NCBI GenBank assembly: GCA_047495785.1
Contig: JBLDXI010000019.1
Span: 1 to 64,000, forward strand
Reading direction: 5' to 3'
Source: Lepidodermella squamata
Taxonomy: Eukaryota > Gastrotricha
DNA: 64,000 nucleotides
The position numbers were made by a program, and so were the translations under genes. This document shows positions 39,273 through 50,355 of this stretch, piece by piece. Positions within the stretch are counted from its first letter, which is position 1. Each line of letters starts with the position of its first letter. The notes below the pieces were generated by a model. It was not told where the DNA came from. It made no database searches and worked only from the letters and a program-made list of their open reading frames with translations.

Positions 39273-40396
39273 AATACTACTTTGGCTTGCATTCACCACT
39301 CAACTTAGACAATTGTGGTGCTCCAAGGCTGTCATTCTTTCCGTTCGTAGAATTTCCTAGCTTGAAGTTTCTAGTTTTCTTACACTTGGCGTTCCTGTTC
39401 CTATTGAATTTCTCATGTTTCAACTTATTCAAGTAATAACGCGCCGAAAGCTTCTTATGACGGAATGAATTGGTTTGTGTGGGCTCTATAGCTCCCTCAG
39501 CCGGTAGCTGTTGGTGGTGCCTTTAGCTTTCACCACAGACCTCAGAACACAGATGATTACGGGCCGAAAGCAAGATGATAGAACTCATTGGAAGAAGTTT
39601 TGCTTGATTAATTTAGCTGTGGTTTGGCTAAGCTTGAGACAGGCAGTCAGCTAGACCTTCGACTTGCGTCTCCGGATCTTCAAGGGTGGTTTCACGTGCC
39701 TTTGTCCAAGGAAATAAAGTTTAGGCGAAAGTAGTGAGAATGTGTTCACCCCCAATGGCTTCTTCGAGGTTTGACACGGAGCCAAGAGAGCCTCAAATCA
39801 GAGATTGCAAAGTTAAGGCGCGCACGTTTTACACACGCTATGGTAAAGCCAAGCTAAAACTAAGGTTCCGGCAATGTTTTACACGCTTAGAGTTGGTAAG
39901 CTGGGTGCCGTTTGAACTGAACTTCCTAATTATCAACTCAAAAGCTGCGAGAGATCCAAGGGAGAAGAGTGGTACAAACAAAAAATCATGATTGCGAATA
40001 CGCGAATTATGTACCATGGTTGCTGCAGAAGAATCGATCGCTCTTGTCTAAATTCACTAGACTATTACTATTACCTTTGCATAATATTTGCTCCTAATTT
40101 TTACGTGCGCACATAATAAGTAGTACGCGATGAGTTTTCGATTCTTATATTCGCCATAACAGAATTCATGCAATTTTTAGTTAGACCCGGTTATACAACA
40201 GTAAACATCATGGTTTGAAATTTCCGGCAGAATTAGTCCGATTATGTTCAAAGATATGTAGATAAATTGATTTTGATCAAATATTTGGTGCGTTAAAATT
40301 TTCAGATTAATAAAATGTTCTCCTTCACTTTAATTTTTCAACTGCCATCTGACGTTCAAATAAAGTTCATAATGTTCGCAGTTAATAGTTCATAAT
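39273..40396. other. Spacer between channel genes 3 and 4
   Basis: No gene is supported. The part from about 39,720 to 39,880 (TAGGCGAAAGTAGTGAGAAT, GAGCCAAGAGAGCCTCAAA, CGTTTTACACACGCTATGG) is repeated with changes at about 45,550-45,720, downstream of the channel pseudogene, so the downstream flank was copied together with gene 3. Confidence 0.65.
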
Positions 40397-41536
40397 ATGT
40401 TACTGAGGAGAGCCTTGTTCTTGTGCTGCTTCATTGCCTTAAACGAGGCCTATTTTCCAGCTGTTGAGCTGCTGATAGAAAACTGCAACGTCCACAAATC
40501 AATAAATTCGCCTAACGAAGTCGCAGAATTATCTACAAATCTATCCATCACGGTATTTATCGACCGATTTCTCGGCATCAATGACGTGGAAGAGACTCTT
40601 AAGTTCAACGGCGCAATTCACCTTGCTTGGCTAGTACCATGCGTAGCGCATTTCGTGAGAAACACCTCGAACAATTGGCCAAAACACTTATTCGTAGAAA
40701 TGTACGAAGTCCCAACCGAGAATATGTGGTTTCCACCGTTAACGCTACGGAATTCTTACGGACAAACTGCATTAGATGCGGCTGATGACAACACGTTCCG
40801 AAGCTTGATGATGTTCCCATCCGATGGCCTCTTCATCGGCAGTTACACCGGAATATTTACTACAACATGCGACTTGGAACTGTTCCGATTCCCTTTCGAC
40901 AATCAAACCTGCCTCCTCGAAATTTACTCTCGTGTACCTAAACATCATGTTAGCATCAATGAGGCTAGGTTCTTGATCGGCCCGGGAGCATTAGAAAGTT
41001 TCATGCCTTCGAATTCCAACTGGAAAATATTGCGAAACCAATCGTCCCTACCCACGGTATGGCTTCAAAACTTCGGTTACTACTCATTTGCAAGGATTTC
41101 GATCACTTTGAAGCGGAAATCTGGATTCATTGTCCTCGGCATTTTGGCGCCCAGTTTCATATTAAACGGCCTAATTTTTGCTGCCTTTGCAATTCCAGCA
41201 ACCGAACCTGACCGGCCAGCTTTTGCTTGTGCCGTCATGTTGTCGATCGTGGTTATGCAAGGCCAGTTAGGTGCATCAGTCCCGGCAACCCCAAAACCCA
41301 TGGTCACTGGATTCTACTTACTCGGCGTGGTCATATTCTCAGCCATCGTTGCCATGTACTCAGCCTTCATGTGTGGTTTTACTAAGCTGTGGCCTGAGAA
41401 AGCTGAACGAAAAGTTCGGGTGAACAAATCAGACATGCGACTGTTTTTACTTATTGACATTATTTCCGTCACTTTGCATTTTGCGTTCATGGCAATGTTC
41501 TATATCATCGTCTTCGCTCTCCTACTGCTTTCGTAG
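40397..41536 (+). CDS. Cys-loop ligand-gated ion channel subunit 4
   Basis: This intronless gene has 379 residues. The Cys-loop is CDLELFRFPFDNQTC. The N-terminal half resembles subunit 2 (SPNEVAELSTNLSI, GINDVEET), whereas the segment around M2-M3 is almost identical at the DNA level to subunit 1 (about 90 bp around 41,230-41,310 against 31,380-31,460). This mosaic pattern indicates gene conversion. The signal peptide is about 4 residues shorter than in its relatives. The upstream acceptor-like AG of genes 1-3 is not preserved. Confidence 0.88.
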   Translation: MLLRRALFLCCFIALNEAYFPAVELLIENCNVHKSINSPNEVAELSTNLSITVFIDRFLGINDVEETLKFNGAIHLAWLVPCVAHFVRNTSNNWPKHLFVEMYEVPTENMWFPPLTLRNSYGQTALDAADDNTFRSLMMFPSDGLFIGSYTGIFTTTCDLELFRFPFDNQTCLLEIYSRVPKHHVSINEARFLIGPGALESFMPSNSNWKILRNQSSLPTVWLQNFGYYSFARISITLKRKSGFIVLGILAPSFILNGLIFAAFAIPATEPDRPAFACAVMLSIVVMQGQLGASVPATPKPMVTGFYLLGVVIFSAIVAMYSAFMCGFTKLWPEKAERKVRVNKSDMRLFLLIDIISVTLHFAFMAMFYIIVFALLLLS

Positions 41537-42219
41537 AAAATTGCTTGCGATGTAAGATTCAATCGTGGCTAAGCAGAGCTAGCAGAGCCTCATCGGTCCC
41601 AGCTAGCCCAAAGCGGATGCTTTGTGATTTCTCCAAAATAAAGTCACGAAATGAAATCTTCAATATTCAAATCGCCAAGCTCTTTATTATTGTTTGCAAA
41701 AATCATCATTCAACGATTTCAGCGAATATCAAAAAATGCCTCAGGACGCCCTAAATTGCGCAATTTTGGGAACACGCAACGGGCGCCGAATAAAAACACA
41801 TATATTCGGTTGAGGACAGTAAATTTGGCCCGTCTGATCCATGATGTGCATCAGGTCGACTGTGATCCTCCGATTGCAGTGGCGCTGTAGGGACCCACTT
41901 GATGGTCCGATCGGCGTGGCTCTTCTGAGCCAAATGCCCCAGTAGGTTAGGGGGGGGGGGGCAATTTTGGGGGACTTGGTCCGCGGCAAATCCCTATTTT
42001 CTTTTTCAAAAATTTACATACTAATATTTTTTTCTCAGATTATGAAAGCGAAATAATTAATAAAAATTCAAAGGGCGCTTTTGGTGACCAGGGAACATCC
42101 GAATTGGTCACTCAATACGTAATACGTAAATCAAGGTAATGTATTGGGATTTTTAGGAGCTGACAAATTTTCGCCAAGTCCATTCGAAAATGAAACGAAA
42201 ATCATTTTATTCGAAGGGA
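41537..42219. other. Intergenic, no gene supported
   Basis: A run of 13 G residues lies near 41,950. The block at 41,760-41,940 is less AT-rich than its surroundings and could be a short interspersed element, but no promoter boxes were recognised in it. Confidence 0.35.
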
Positions 42220-42220
42220 G

Positions 42221-42530
42221 GCACGATGGCTCAGTTGGGTCGTTGAGCTACTGTGTATCTGAGGGGATATCGCTCGGGACTGGGTTCAAGTCCTAGTGAC
42301 GGAACCAGGATCGAGTCCCCCCTCGGCCCCGCGGTGGTTTTACCAATCCATCGCGTTACAAAATAGAAAATTGGGAGGCTGGGAGTGTCAGCTAGACTGC
42401 ACCAGTCGAAATCCGTCATACGGAAATGTTCATCTCAATCTCTTACGATAAGACCTAGGGTTAGAGTAAGTGGCATGCCCTTCTAGCCCTCAAAGTTCGC
42501 TTTGAAAAAGAAATTATTATTATTATATAT
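42221..42530 (+). mobile_element. tRNA-derived SINE candidate
   Basis: The 5' end has an A-box-like GATGGCTCAGTTGGGTCGTT, followed about 50 bp later by a B-box-like GGGTTCAAGTCCTAG, the spacing of an RNA polymerase III promoter. A non-tRNA body of about 210 bp follows, ending in an ATTATTATTATTAT tail, which is typical of SINEs mobilised by CR1/Jockey-like LINEs. Only one copy lies in the window, so family status is inferred. Confidence 0.65.
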
Positions 42531-42639
42531 TTCTCCTTAAACATCGAACATCGATGACGTTGCATAACAAATGCAATTTGGACGGCAATTTTATATGTCG
42601 AAAATTGTTCGGCCAAGTTCGTCCACGCACGAACATGTT

Positions 42640-42845
42640 TGACCACTTCTCAAGACGTTCGACTAGGTTAGACCATCTGGTGCCGAAAGGTTCAAACAGG
42701 CCAAAACAGCTTCGGCTAGGTTCGACCAAGCTAAAAAAGGTTCGGCTAGGTTCGGCTAGGTTCGACCAAGCTAAAACTGGTTCGACTAGGTTCGGCTAGG
42801 TTCGACCAAGCTATAATTGGTTCGACTAGGTTCGACTAACCGGTT
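42640..42845. repeat. Minisatellite of TTCGACTAGG/TTCGGCTAGG units
   Basis: Tandem units of 10-12 bp (GGTTCGACTA, GGTTCGGCTA, GGTTCGACCAAGCTAAAA) are organised into higher-order units of about 37-48 bp. The array becomes more regular toward the right end. Confidence 0.85.
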
Positions 42846-43329
42846 CCAAAATGGGTGATGACATCAAGCGAACATTAAAATACGCTAATTCAAATAACTG
42901 TTTTTGAAGAAAAGGAAGCAGAACCTTGTGAAATCGAACTTCCGATAATATGCTAACGAGGTGACCAAATTTCGGGCAAAACGTCCAAATTTAGAGGTTT
43001 CTTCTCCTATTTTGAAAAAAATCCAGGTGAGCTTCTAAATTCTCCAAATAACTTGTCCCGATCCAGATTCCTCGGGCGAAGGTTTGGCAATTTTTTTTTC
43101 ATTTTTTGGACGAAACCCAAATTTCGGAAAACTAAAAAACCTGTTTTGTCCGAAGTTAGGGCACATTCCGGTACCGGCTTAAAATTTTCGATCGATAGAA
43201 AGTCACCAGTCGATGATCGAGCCAGATCGAAATAGGGCCTTTTATTGCAAGAAGTTTAGGAACTTTTAACCGAATTTTATATGTTATCGGCAAAATAAAA
43301 TGCTGGATAAAAAATGTGTTTCTTTCAAT

Positions 43330-44560
43330 TTCCCAACGCTTTGATGTCAGCTGTCGGCCATCCATAATCAAGTGACAAAAATGATTCACACGGGATAGTT
43401 AAAAACTTGGGAAATAAATAGACAATTCGACTTCGAAGTTGGCCAGTTTTAATTAACAGGATGGCGGCGGCTCTGAACAGCGGCAGCAGCTGATGCTGCA
43501 TCCGACGAAGAAATGAATCAGCGTCAGCAAAGCGCTGAAGGCCTGTAAGAAATATGGAACATAAACTCGGTCGGAAATGTCTCGAGATGAAAAAACTCAC
43601 GATAGTAGCGTCAACTGTGTCCCAATAATAGTCCACGTACCACGACACGAAGTAGAATTCGTAATAAATCAACCCGACCGCGAGCGCGTGGCCTGCCCAG
43701 AGAAACGTGTTTAAGAAGTCGTAAACGCCGTGATAAGCCCATGATCGGTTGCTGTAGTTGAACAGCTGTGTAAGGGCAACGGAAAATGTGGAAATCGGCA
43801 GGACTAGCAGCCAAATCCAGTAGAACCATGTAGTATAAGTCATTGAGAATAGTCCGACCAAGAGGCCAAACGATATAATGGCAAAAATCTGAATAGAATA
43901 TAATCATGAAATTGCGATTCCTCATGAAATGTATTATTATTTTACCGCTTGAATCAGCCGAGCAATGCCGTAGCCGGTTCGAATGCGGTGGTTGAAAACT
44001 TGCCCGGATGACATGTATGGTGTCGTATGGCAATGGCTTCCAATGACAGGAGGAGCAGCCATGACAACAACTTGCCCTTGCGGATATTGCTGCACCATCG
44101 GCGCTGGTTGATAACCAGCGTAGACTACATTCTGCTGTTGCGGCGGGTAAGCATAGCCCGGTGGAGGAGCGCCGTAGTAAGGCTGCTGTTGATTTGTTGC
44201 GTAAACTACCTGTGGTGGTGCTGTGGGATTTTGCATTATTTGCTGCGGCTGATATGGCGTGCCAGTCTTGGTCGAATCTGCCATTTTATATATTGCCAAT
44301 TTATGTTATCAGGGATAATATCGCTGATTTAAAATTGAAGGCGGCCTGTTCCGAATATGTCTCGCCAACTGTTTCCGCTCGCAAGTTTTATATCACCAGT
44401 AATATTTTTGCGTTTTCTTATCAGTGCTGGGGCGTATATCAGGTGAAAAAAAATGAAGATAAATATTCTTAGCCATTCATTTTCGCCGAAAATTACTGCG
44501 TGAGATAAGAAGTCATTGCAAGTTCCGACAATTTATCTCTAGCAAATGCCCTCATCCTTA
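43330..44560. repeat. Direct duplication, unit 1 (membrane protein gene)
   Basis: It matches 46,500-47,760 in the same orientation over the whole gene plus about 130 bp downstream (AACGCTTTGATGTCAGCTGT) and about 270 bp upstream (TGCGTGAGATAAGAAGTCAT). About 1.9 kb separates the two units and holds the channel pseudogene. Confidence 0.9.
43453..44284 (-). CDS. Four-helix membrane protein with Pro/Gln/Tyr-rich N-terminus
   Basis: Exons are 43946-44284, 43601-43889 and 43453-43542, with GT-AG introns of 56 and 58 bp, giving about 238 residues. The first about 80 residues are rich in Pro, Gln and Tyr (YATNQQQPYYGAPPPGYAYP), as in many cytosolic tails with PPxY-like motifs. Four hydrophobic segments follow: FAIISFGLLVGLF, WFYWIWLLVLPISTF, FLWAGHALAVGLIYY and ALLTLIHFFVGC. 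The C-terminus is Cys-rich (CSISCCRCSEPPPSC), suggesting palmitoylation. The layout resembles MARVEL/tetraspan-like proteins, but I cannot assign a family. A second in-frame ATG 15 nt upstream (44,299 frame) is less likely. Confidence 0.78.
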
Positions 44561-44847
44561 CGTGGGCGAACGCTGGCACATGATTAATCAGAGTTGGCCC
44601 CGGGTCCAAAAAGTCGGACCCAAACCCGAATCGGGCCCGACCCGACTGGTCCTGGTCTCGATTCCAGCATTTATCGATCCAGGGAACCAGATCTAAAATG
44701 AAGACATGGGGGGATATGAAAAGAAGTAACAAATCCCGCACTCATATGACCGATATGGAACAACAGTTATGTGTTACAACGACGCTTCTTTTAATATGCT
44801 GAATTCAATTGCTGAAATTAGCAAATAATCGACACAATAAAAATAAT
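44561..44847. other. Spacer upstream of the channel pseudogene
   Basis: No gene is supported here. Confidence 0.4.
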
Positions 44848-45300
44848 ACAATAGAATCAGGCAAGGATAGGTATTCAGACGCTGTAATTTCGATCTCGCT
44901 GAAACGTAAGCCTCAATTCGTCATCATCAGCCTGTTGGCGCCGAGTGTCATATTGAACGGCCTAATTTTCGCATCATTCGCGATTCCAGCAACCGAACCC
45001 GACCGGCCAGCTTCTGCCTGTGCTGTCATGCTGGCAATCGTGCTTATGCAAGGCCAGTTAGGCGCAACTGTCCCAGCCACTCCGAGACCTATGGTCACTG
45101 AATTCTACTTGGTGGGAGTTATCGTCCTCTCGGCTATGGTAGCGATGTACTCAGCCTAAATGTGGGGCTTTACGAAGCTTTGGCCTGAAAGAGCTGAACG
45201 AAAAATCAAAGTGAATAGGTTCGAGGGTAGACTATTCTTATTTGTAGTGAAAAAAATGTGATCTCATTTCTTGCCCATTTCGCTTGCACATTTATGCGGT
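44848..45300 (+). pseudogene. Truncated mosaic Cys-loop channel pseudogene
   Basis: It begins abruptly in the pre-M1 region, nearly identical to subunit 3 (CAGGCAAGGATAGGTATTCA), continues through M1 and M2 with a subunit 2-like stretch (GGCGCAACTGTCCCAGCCAC), then returns to a subunit 3-like sequence after M3. The extracellular domain is absent. A TAA at 45,157 interrupts the frame just after M3, and the sequence after about 45,245 is rearranged. It appears to be a partial duplication further altered by gene conversion. Confidence 0.88.
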
Positions 45301-46499
45301 GATCTTCCCTTTATTTGCCTACCACTAAAATGCCAGACAATGACGGTGTTCTAAAGGTATTATTCTTTCCTTCCGTAGAATTTCCTAACTTGAACTTTCT
45401 AGTTTTCTATGACTGCCGGCGTTTTTGTTACTGTTGTAAGGTGAAGCCTAGGATAGCAGATGATCAGCAGTCAGATGCAGATGCATGCGGAACGAAAACA
45501 CGATTCGGAAGGCAATACAGGATACACGAGATGGTTCTCTTACCCATAGTTTAGGCGAAAGTGGTGAAAATGTGCAGATCGACATCTCAGATGGCTTCTT
45601 CAAGATTGGAAACGGAGCCACGAGAGCCTCAAAACTCAAAACTGAGAATCCAAAACGTCAAGGTAAGACGGGCGCGTTTTACACTCCGCTATGGTAAAGC
45701 TAAATTAAAGCACCGAAGTCCGTCGCCCGATTTTGAAACCTGCAGCGCACGTGCGCAGCGCAATTCTTAATCCCGCACCCAATTTTAAGGTGTGCAGCCC
45801 AAATGTTTACTTTGTCACCATTATTACACGCGCGCAGCTGGAAATATATATTTTGGCAGCCGAAATGTTAAACTTTGCAGCGCAATTATTTATCCACCTT
45901 AATATCAATTTTCTATATATAAAAGCATCCCAAATGGGAACGTTGGCCTGTAAACGGAATGAACTCTACATGTTTCCCGATAATGTTGATGTTATGGCCC
46001 AAGCCTAATATATGGCTGCGTCCGAGGCTGACGATGTTAACGATGAAATTACCCACCCAGGCATCAGGCATCACCCAGGTTTCTGTAAATTTCGAATAGG
46101 TCGGTTCAGGGACGGAAGGTGAGACATGCGCTAAGCCTCGTGATGAGACGCGCTTGCACGAGATGAATAAAGTTGTTTGTGTTACCCGTTACCCATTCGA
46201 ATCCAGACTGGCTGGGAGCCATTCATGGTTAACTCCATAAATTACGGATACAAAAAAATAGTGCTATGCCCGGGTCGACGTAGAGAAATGAGCAGGGTGG
46301 GTTTTAATATCTTACTGCTACAACAGTGGGTCCTAATTATGTAGGGCAGGCCTGGGGTTTAAATCGACGGATTACCCAAATCAGCCGTTTATTGCACTCT
46401 GGGAAACGAACCCAGAACCGAACGCTGTGCTATAAGAGCGCTCAAGACCTCTTACAGCGTTGGTTTCTCAAAATCCAGAACAAAACAAGGAGCAAGATT
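45301..46499. other. Spacer between the duplicated membrane protein genes
   Basis: The block at about 45,320-45,420 and again at 45,550-45,720 resembles the downstream flank of channel gene 3. The remainder has no recognisable gene. Confidence 0.5.
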
Positions 46500-47760
46500 T
46501 CAACGCTTTGATGTCAGCTGTCGGCCATCCCTAAATAACAATATACAATAAATACTAATGATTCACACTGGGATAGTTAAAAAGTCGGGAAACTAATATA
46601 GATAATTCGACTTCGAAGTTGGCCAGTTTGAATTAACAGGATGGCGACGGCTCTGAGCAGCAGCTGCAGCGGATGCTGCATCCGACGAAGAAATGAATCA
46701 ACGACAGCAAAGCGCTGAACGCCTGTTGGAAACATAGAACATATAAACTCGGCTAGGAATGTCTTGAAAACTGAAAACTAACAATAGTAGCGTTAACTGT
46801 GTAATAATAGTTCACGTCCCACGGCACGTTGTAGAATTCGTAATAAATCAATCCGACCGCCAGCGTGTGGACTGCCCAGAGAAAAGTGTACAAAAAGTCG
46901 AAACCGCCGTGAGAAGCCCGTGATCGGCTTTTGTGGTTGAAAAGCTGTGTAAGGGCAACAAAAGTTGAAATCGGTAAGATTAGCAGCCAAATCCAGTAGA
47001 ACCAAGTGGTAGCAGTCATTGAGAATAGTCCGATCAAGAGGCCAAGCGATATAATGGCAAAAATCTGAATATAATATAATCATGAAATTGCGATTCCTCA
47101 TGAAATTTATTATTTTTTTACAGCTTGGATCAGCCGAGCAATGCCGTAGCCGGTTCGAATGCGGTGGTTGAAAACTTGCCCGGATGACATGTATGGTGTC
47201 GTATGGCAATGGCTTCCAATGACAGGAGGAGCAGCCATGACAACAACTTGCCCTTGCGGATATTGCTGCACCATCGGCGCTGGTTGATAACCAGCGTAGA
47301 CTACATTCTGCTGTTGCGGCGGGTAATCGTAGGGCGGTGGAGGAGCGTCGTAGTCAGGCTGCTGTTGATTTGTTGCGTAAACTACCTGTGGTGGTGCTGT
47401 AGGATTTTGCATTATTTGCTGCGGCTGATATGGCAAGCCAGTCTTGGTCGAATCTGCTATTTTATAATATATTTGCCAATTTTAGTTTATCAGGAAAAAT
47501 ATCGCTGATTTAAAATTGATCATTGAAGGCCTGCTCAGAATATGTCACGCCAACTGTATCCGCTCGCAAGTTTTATATCACCAGCAATATTTTTGCATTT
47601 TCTTATCAGTTCTTGGGTGTTGGGTGTATATCAGGTGAAAAATGAAGATGAATAGTCTCAGCCTATAATTTTCTCCGAAAATTACTGCGTGAGATAAGAA
47701 GTCATTACAAGTTTCGACAATTTATCTCCAGAGAATATACCCTCATCCCCATCATATCGT
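46500..47760. repeat. Direct duplication, unit 2 (membrane protein gene)
   Basis: It is the counterpart of 43,330-44,560, with small insertions and deletions. Coding regions are better conserved than flanks. Confidence 0.9.
46633..47452 (-). pseudogene. Second copy of the four-helix membrane protein, start codon lost
   Basis: Exons 47122-47452, 46783-47064 and 46633-46722 and both splice sites are kept, and the frame is open throughout. The position of the ATG in copy 1 reads ATA here (47,450-47,452). The next in-frame ATG lies about 16 residues in, within the Pro/Gln-rich region, so a shortened product is still possible. Substitutions in copy 2 are mostly conservative (GLPYQPQQ, CSIRCSCCSEPSPSC). 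I mark it as a pseudogene because of the lost start, with doubt. Confidence 0.6.
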
Positions 47761-47829
47761 TAGCGACGTTGAATAACTCGGATTTAGGCTTGTTTATATC
47801 CGTCGAAAAAATTATGAAAAAAAGATTTG

Positions 47830-48125
47830 GGTTCAGATGAACCGATGGGCTGACTGCGGCGCACATTCACAAGCACTGTCCCGGTACCGCTCACCACGCA
47901 CATCGTTAGGCTGCTTCCGTCAGGACCTGACCTTTGACGTGTCATTACGCAACCTGGGCAGTACGGCCTCCGCCGCACCGACCATGTTGATGGCGTACTT
48001 ACACGGGGCGCTCGATCGACATGTGACATCCGCAGACAGGGCTCCCACCGGCCACCCATTCGCCAAGCCCGGCCCTCAAGTCGCTGAGTCACAGAAGCAC
48101 GCCACTGCTTCCAGCCATAAACTGC
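47830..48125. other. GC-rich block followed by A-rich tail
   Basis: A block of about 295 bp is markedly more GC-rich than its flanks, followed by an A-rich run (AAATGAAAAAATAAAATAAA). Both strands have open frames of about 100 codons without recognisable domains. A 3' fragment of a retroelement is one explanation. Confidence 0.35.
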
Positions 48126-48183
48126 TCACAAAATAAATAATTTGAAATGAAAAAATAAAATAAAAAACGAAAAATAAAAAAGT

Positions 48184-48254
48184 TCCCTGACCGGGAATCG
48201 AACCCGGGCCGCCGCGGTGAGAACGCGGAATCCTAACCACTAGACCATCAGGGA
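48184..48254 (-). tRNA. tRNA-Glu (CTC)
   Basis: The acceptor arms TCCCTGA and TCAGGGA pair fully. The anticodon arm is CCGCG-TTCTCAC-CGCGG with anticodon CTC, and the T arm is CCGGG-TTCGATT-CCCGG. A-box GTCTAGTGGTTAGG and B-box GGTTCGATTCC are canonical. There is no intron. Confidence 0.95.
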
Positions 48255-48354
48255 GTGTCTTATCAGAACGTAGTAAGGCGTTATTTTATTATTTCCTCTC
48301 ATTTTTGTTAGCATTATTTTTCGAAAAAAAAATTCAAAAAAATGTTACTTATCA

Positions 48355-48425
48355 GGCCCAGACGGGGATTGATCCCGCGACCTTCTGTTTACAAGACAGA
48401 TGCTCTACCACTAAGCTACTGAGCC
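48355..48425 (-). tRNA. tRNA-Thr (TGT)
   Basis: The acceptor arms GGCTCAG and CTGGGCC pair with one G-T. The anticodon arm is TCTGT-CTTGTAA-ACAGA with anticodon TGT. A-box TAGCTTAGTGGTAGAG and B-box GGATCAATCC are present. It lies 100 bp from tRNA-Glu on the same strand. Confidence 0.9.
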
Positions 48426-50355
48426 GCTGATGTAGGGTAATTTCATAAGTTCAATAGAAGCCCGCAGCTAATTATGCGCACTGTCATCTGGCGGTGACCT
48501 TCAGTCGACCCCCGATGATTGCTCAAATCCGCCCAGCGTGTGAATATTTTTGTCGATTTATATTTAATTTTTTCTTAATTTACACTCGACATGCAAGCGT
48601 GGCCCCACCGCCTAGATTGAGCCACTCTGAGCCACACAATGCTTTCATTCACGTCCAAACAGCGTTATTTATTGTGAGAAATTTGTGAAGTGAATCTTCC
48701 CGAAAATTTTCAACCCGTGTCGCTTCTATCGTGTCTTTGATCTGTTACACGTAAAGCCGGATAGAAGGGTCATTATAACGTAACGAGTCATGTGTAGCTC
48801 GTAAGTAGGTGAAATCCGCGACTGGGTTCTCAGACGCTAGGGTATCATTTTAATCTGCTAGCGAGATAAAGTCGCGGCTCGAGATGCGCGAATATAATAA
48901 CCCGCTGAGCAAATAAACCCCGTCCGGAGCTGCTTACTATGTATGCGAAATCGAAGCATTTTTGCAGCGCGAAAGAATGCTCGTGAACTCTCGCGCCGGG
49001 TGTTGCGAGCCGCGAGCAAACAAAGCCGGCTGCTTATGTGTACGCAGCTATAACCTACCTGGTGTAACAGTTCGCTGACCGCCGCCGCCGCCTAGGCGAC
49101 GACTGACTTAAGTCACTCGCACGCCACGCGTTTTATATTGCCTAGCTGATAGTAATAATCATTATTGCCATTACGTGTTCCTCCAGCAGCTCGCAACCAC
49201 AGCTTTGTTGTTGTTATTGTCGTTATGATAATAATAATAATAAATATATTATACCGCACGCACTTTTTCACCCGCGACTCCTCGCAAACACCGTGTAATG
49301 CTGCCCGGCTGCTGCAGTTGGGCAAACAAAAATATACATAATACCGCGCGACCACCACTGCACCGCACTGGGAAATATGACGGTAAAACGGCATTATGAT
49401 TATTAATATTATAATAATTATCATCGAAAAATGCCCCTCAAGAAACTCGTTCATATAGTAGCTTTATCCGGTGTATTTTGTTTTGTTTCACTACGAGTAT
49501 AGTTGAAATATAACCTGGCTAAGATAAAGGCTTCGCTTCCTTTTCTGCGCGCACGGCCACTTGTCTTGGCGAAAAACGCGCGCACGAAATACCGACTAGG
49601 TATATAAAATAATAATAGCCGCGGCGCATTACCTTAACATCGCGGCTGTCAAACGCGGCGCTGTTCTATTTGTTGTCTCGACAGTGTTTATCTTACGTTG
49701 TCGTTCGCCCGTCAAAATTCGCCGCGTTGATGATTCGACGACGACTTTATTTTTGTTAATTGCCCCGCTCGAGAGACTAAAACGTTTATTTTTTGCGAAA
49801 TATTTATCGTTAGTAATATCAAACGACCCACTCATGCCGCTCATTTTGACTTGTTTTTTTTAAGCTGCACACCTGTATATAACCTAATGCTCCCTTTGAC
49901 GCGTGAAATTACAATTTTTACTACGAATGGTCGTAGTAGTAGTAGTAGTAGTGGTATGTACATACCTATTGCGTGAGCGCACGAGTTCAGCACAAAAAGG
50001 TGGTGTGATGTGCTGTTATTTTATGTCGGCTAAATAAAAACAACCCGTCACGAGAGGCATTTAGATCCTTTCGAGTGCGATGCCGAAATTTTCGTCCTCA
50101 GAAATTCGGCCATAGTCCCAATTTTCCTTAATTTTAGATATTCTAGAGCCTTATTTAAATTATTTATTATTTAATTTTTAGAGGCTTGAAAAGAAGGAAT
50201 CGTGCATTTGTATTATAATGCGCGATATTTTAAACATCAGCTTGAAATCGTAACCAACACTCGCGGCTTTCGACCGACCTCATATCGCTTGCTTTCTGGC
50301 GAGTTGAACAAACAAATTTCGCTGAGAAATCTGGAGATTTTGTTGTTCTTCGTTT
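48426..50355. other. CpG-rich intergenic region upstream of the type II membrane protein gene
   Basis: GC and CpG content rises between about 48,700 and 49,900 (CGCCGCCGCCGCC near 49,081), with short ATA and GTA repeats and no supported exon. It may contain the promoter and 5' leader of the gene at 50,356. Confidence 0.4.
49930..49955. repeat. GTA trinucleotide microsatellite
   Basis: About eight GTA units lie in tandem. Confidence 0.85.

Noticed and set aside
46330-46480. Possible tRNA-like element (B-box-like GGGTTCGTTTCCC on the - strand)
   Set aside because: No A box at the right distance and no cloverleaf stems could be formed.
47784-48136. Overlapping open frames of about 100 codons on both strands
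   Set aside because: High GC makes open frames likely by chance; no domain, start context or splice signals.
49113-49454. 113-codon - strand frame rich in Ile and Thr
   Set aside because: It runs through ATT/ATA simple repeats, which produce open Ile-rich frames without coding function.
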